Shown here in pieces: positions 6,587-7,621 of a stretch of DNA of 7,621 nt (its first letter is position 1; each line of letters begins with the position of its first letter). The notes under the pieces were generated by a model that did not search any database, had not been told where the DNA came from, and saw nothing but the letters and a program-made list of their open reading frames with translations. The stretch lies in assembly GCA_021204885.1 (NCBI GenBank), contig JAJPYP010000010.1, positions 1-7,621 on the forward strand, in the 5' to 3' direction. Made by a program: the position numbers and the translations under genes. This DNA comes from Prevotellaceae bacterium (lineage in GTDB: Bacteria > Bacteroidota > Bacteroidia > Bacteroidales > Bacteroidaceae).

Positions 6587-7621
6587 GCTCTTTCATGCTA
6601 TATGTGCGGTTTTTGTTGGAACCGTTTGCGTCAATAATACCAAGTTCGGCAAGCTTTTGAAGATAAACCCTTGTAGCCTGTTTAGATAATCCTAAATAGG
6701 TTGCAACACTTTCACTCTTTGATAGCGGGTGATCGCTTAAGAACAGGAGCGTATTCACCATATTTTGTATAGCATCTTCTCCCATAATCGTGTTATTGGG
6801 ATGAAACGGACTTAATGATAATTTATCGCTTACCAAAACAAAGAACTTGGATTTATCGCTTGCTACATCGGTTTTATCGCTTGCTATATCAGGTTTATCG
6901 CTTGCTATAACAGTTTTATCGCTTGCTATATCAGTTTTATCGCTGATATTACTCGGTTTATCGCCGGCTTTATCTAATTTATCGCTTGCCGCAGTCTCTA
7001 CCTGTTTCCGCTTGATAATGGTTTTAAACTGGTTGCCCAGCTCGTCATTGATGAACTCAATCTCATCTCCTTCACCCAACGCACGGATAATGCCCGAACC
7101 AAGACCACGATAAATCATGGTACGGGTGCAGAAAGTACATATCAACGGATTGCGTTGCGCCGTGTTGCCCAACTTTATCTCTTCAACGGTCAAGCCGTCG
7201 GGCAAGACGCCCGGGCTTACAATCTCAATGCGGTTGTCAAAGACGAGCAAGCGTATGGGGGCTTGCTTGATGTATTCCCGGTGGCAGAGCGCATTCTGCA
7301 CCATCTCCTCCAAGGCAATCTTCGACACTTCCCACACACCAAGGCTGTTGAACGGCTGCCCGTGCTGCACATGGTGCAAGTTCACATCAAGGAAACGCAT
7401 GGCCGCGTCAAACAATTCGGGAATGGTACCTGTCAAGTCGCGGCTGTCGCGATAAGCAGTGCCGGCAATGCTGTTGCCATAAAAAGCCACCGCCTTGATG
7501 CAATACACAGGCCTGTATCGTTGCGGATGCTGCCCGAAAAAGAGCAGCCCCGCCAAAGTAAGCTCACCGGTAGGCGTGGCTACACGCAAGTTGTTCATCA
7601 AGCTGTCAAACGAAAGCCCGA
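6567..7621 (-). CDS. AlbA_2/RecG-like ATP-binding transcriptional regulator, C-terminal part (runs off right edge)
   Basis: The frame is open through the right edge (codons before 7601 read GLSFDS), so about 350 residues of a longer protein are visible; the TTG at 7601 and ATG at 7598 are internal. Members of this family carry an N-terminal AlbA_2 (Schlafen-like) domain, which would lie outside the window. Visible parts, counted from the codon at 7601: the linker motif GELTLAGLLFFGQHPQRY (12-29); a GHKL-type ATP-binding fold (HATPase_c_4) with N box LEEMVQNALCHREY (97-110, Asn103), DNRIEIVSPGVLP (122-134) and glycine loop GLGSGI (166-171); a run of seven-residue SDK repeats (205-253); and a C-terminal winged helix (about 276-335) with helix-turn-helix SVATYLGLSKQATRVYLQKL. 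The role is inferred as DNA-binding regulation or an accessory function of the BREX operon. Its 3' end overlaps the pglX fragment, so the two are probably co-translated. Confidence 0.88.
   Translation of the reverse strand, partial: GLSFDSLMNNLRVATPTGELTLAGLLFFGQHPQRYRPVYCIKAVAFYGNSIAGTAYRDSRDLTGTIPELFDAAMRFLDVNLHHVQHGQPFNSLGVWEVSKIALEEMVQNALCHREYIKQAPIRLLVFDNRIEIVSPGVLPDGLTVEEIKLGNTAQRNPLICTFCTRTMIYRGLGSGIIRALGEGDEIEFINDELGNQFKTIIKRKQVETAASDKLDKAGDKPSNISDKTDIASDKTVIASDKPDIASDKTDVASDKSKFFVLVSDKLSLSPFHPNNTIMGEDAIQNMVNTLLFLSDHPLSKSESVATYLGLSKQATRVYLQKLAELGIIDANGSNKNRTYSMKEHGKDNE
6852..6998 (-). repeat. Seven in-frame 21-bp tandem repeats (SDK heptapeptide)
   Basis: The + strand word TTTATCG recurs at 6852, 6873, 6894, 6915, 6936, 6957 and 6978, exactly 21 bp apart. 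On the coding strand the units read as heptapeptides of the form (A/I)-(S/G)-D-K-(T/P/L)-x-x, for example ASDKTDI and ASDKPDI. The inner units are the most alike and the two 3'-most on the + strand are worn. An out-of-phase copy, TTTATCGCT at 6822 (SDKLS in the protein), lies 30 bp away. The run joins the ATP-binding domain to the winged helix. Because 21 is a multiple of three, gain or loss of units by slippage would change linker length without breaking the frame. The tract is more AT-rich than the flanking BREX genes. Confidence 0.93.

Noticed and set aside
6125..6637. Open frame of 170 codons on the + strand
   Set aside because: It is antisense to the PglX fragment and runs across the gene overlap; no motif supports it.
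6852..6998. CRISPR-like array
   Set aside because: The units are 21 bp with no spacers and lie in frame inside a protein-coding gene; this is a coding tandem repeat.

Overview
The window looks like chromosomal DNA from a Bacteroidales bacterium (Bacteroides/Prevotella/Parabacteroides relatives). The grounds are a perfect Bacteroidetes-type -7 promoter box (TAnnTTTG) before the leftmost gene, weak or absent Shine-Dalgarno sites, and the protein types present. Genus and species cannot be read from the sequence. All real genes lie on the minus strand, so transcription runs from right to left.

Right to centre (7621 to 785) is the 3' half of a BREX-type phage-defence operon. In order of transcription it holds: (1) the C-terminal part of an AlbA_2/RecG-like ATP-binding regulator with a 21-bp tandem repeat and a winged helix, running off the right edge; (2) a 245-codon gene that encodes only the C-terminal domain of the BREX methyltransferase PglX; (3) pglZ, a full-length type A alkaline-phosphatase-fold protein with all expected metal ligands; (4) brxL, an AAA+ ATPase with the typical BrxL N-terminus and ATPase core, but whose C-terminus reads as an MIT_C (phospholipase-D-like) domain followed by an ASCH domain instead of the usual Lon-protease-like domain. 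Genes 1 and 2 overlap, 2 and 3 are 27 nt apart, and 3 and 4 are 3 nt apart, so this is one tightly coupled transcription unit. The expected earlier genes (brxA, brxB, brxC and the methyltransferase part of pglX) would lie beyond the right edge.

Left (700 to 1) is the N-terminal third of hppA, a membrane-bound ion-pumping pyrophosphatase. This housekeeping gene marks the edge of the defence island and has its own promoter in the 84-bp gap. I see no tRNA gene, integrase, attachment-site repeat, CRISPR array or insertion sequence in the window.

In BREX the methyltransferase PglX marks host DNA, and PglZ, BrxC and BrxL are needed to stop phage replication. The two unusual points here are the detached PglX C-terminal domain placed behind an ATP-binding regulator, and the MIT_C-ASCH tail of BrxL. 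Either could represent a variant of the known system; novelty cannot be decided without database comparison.
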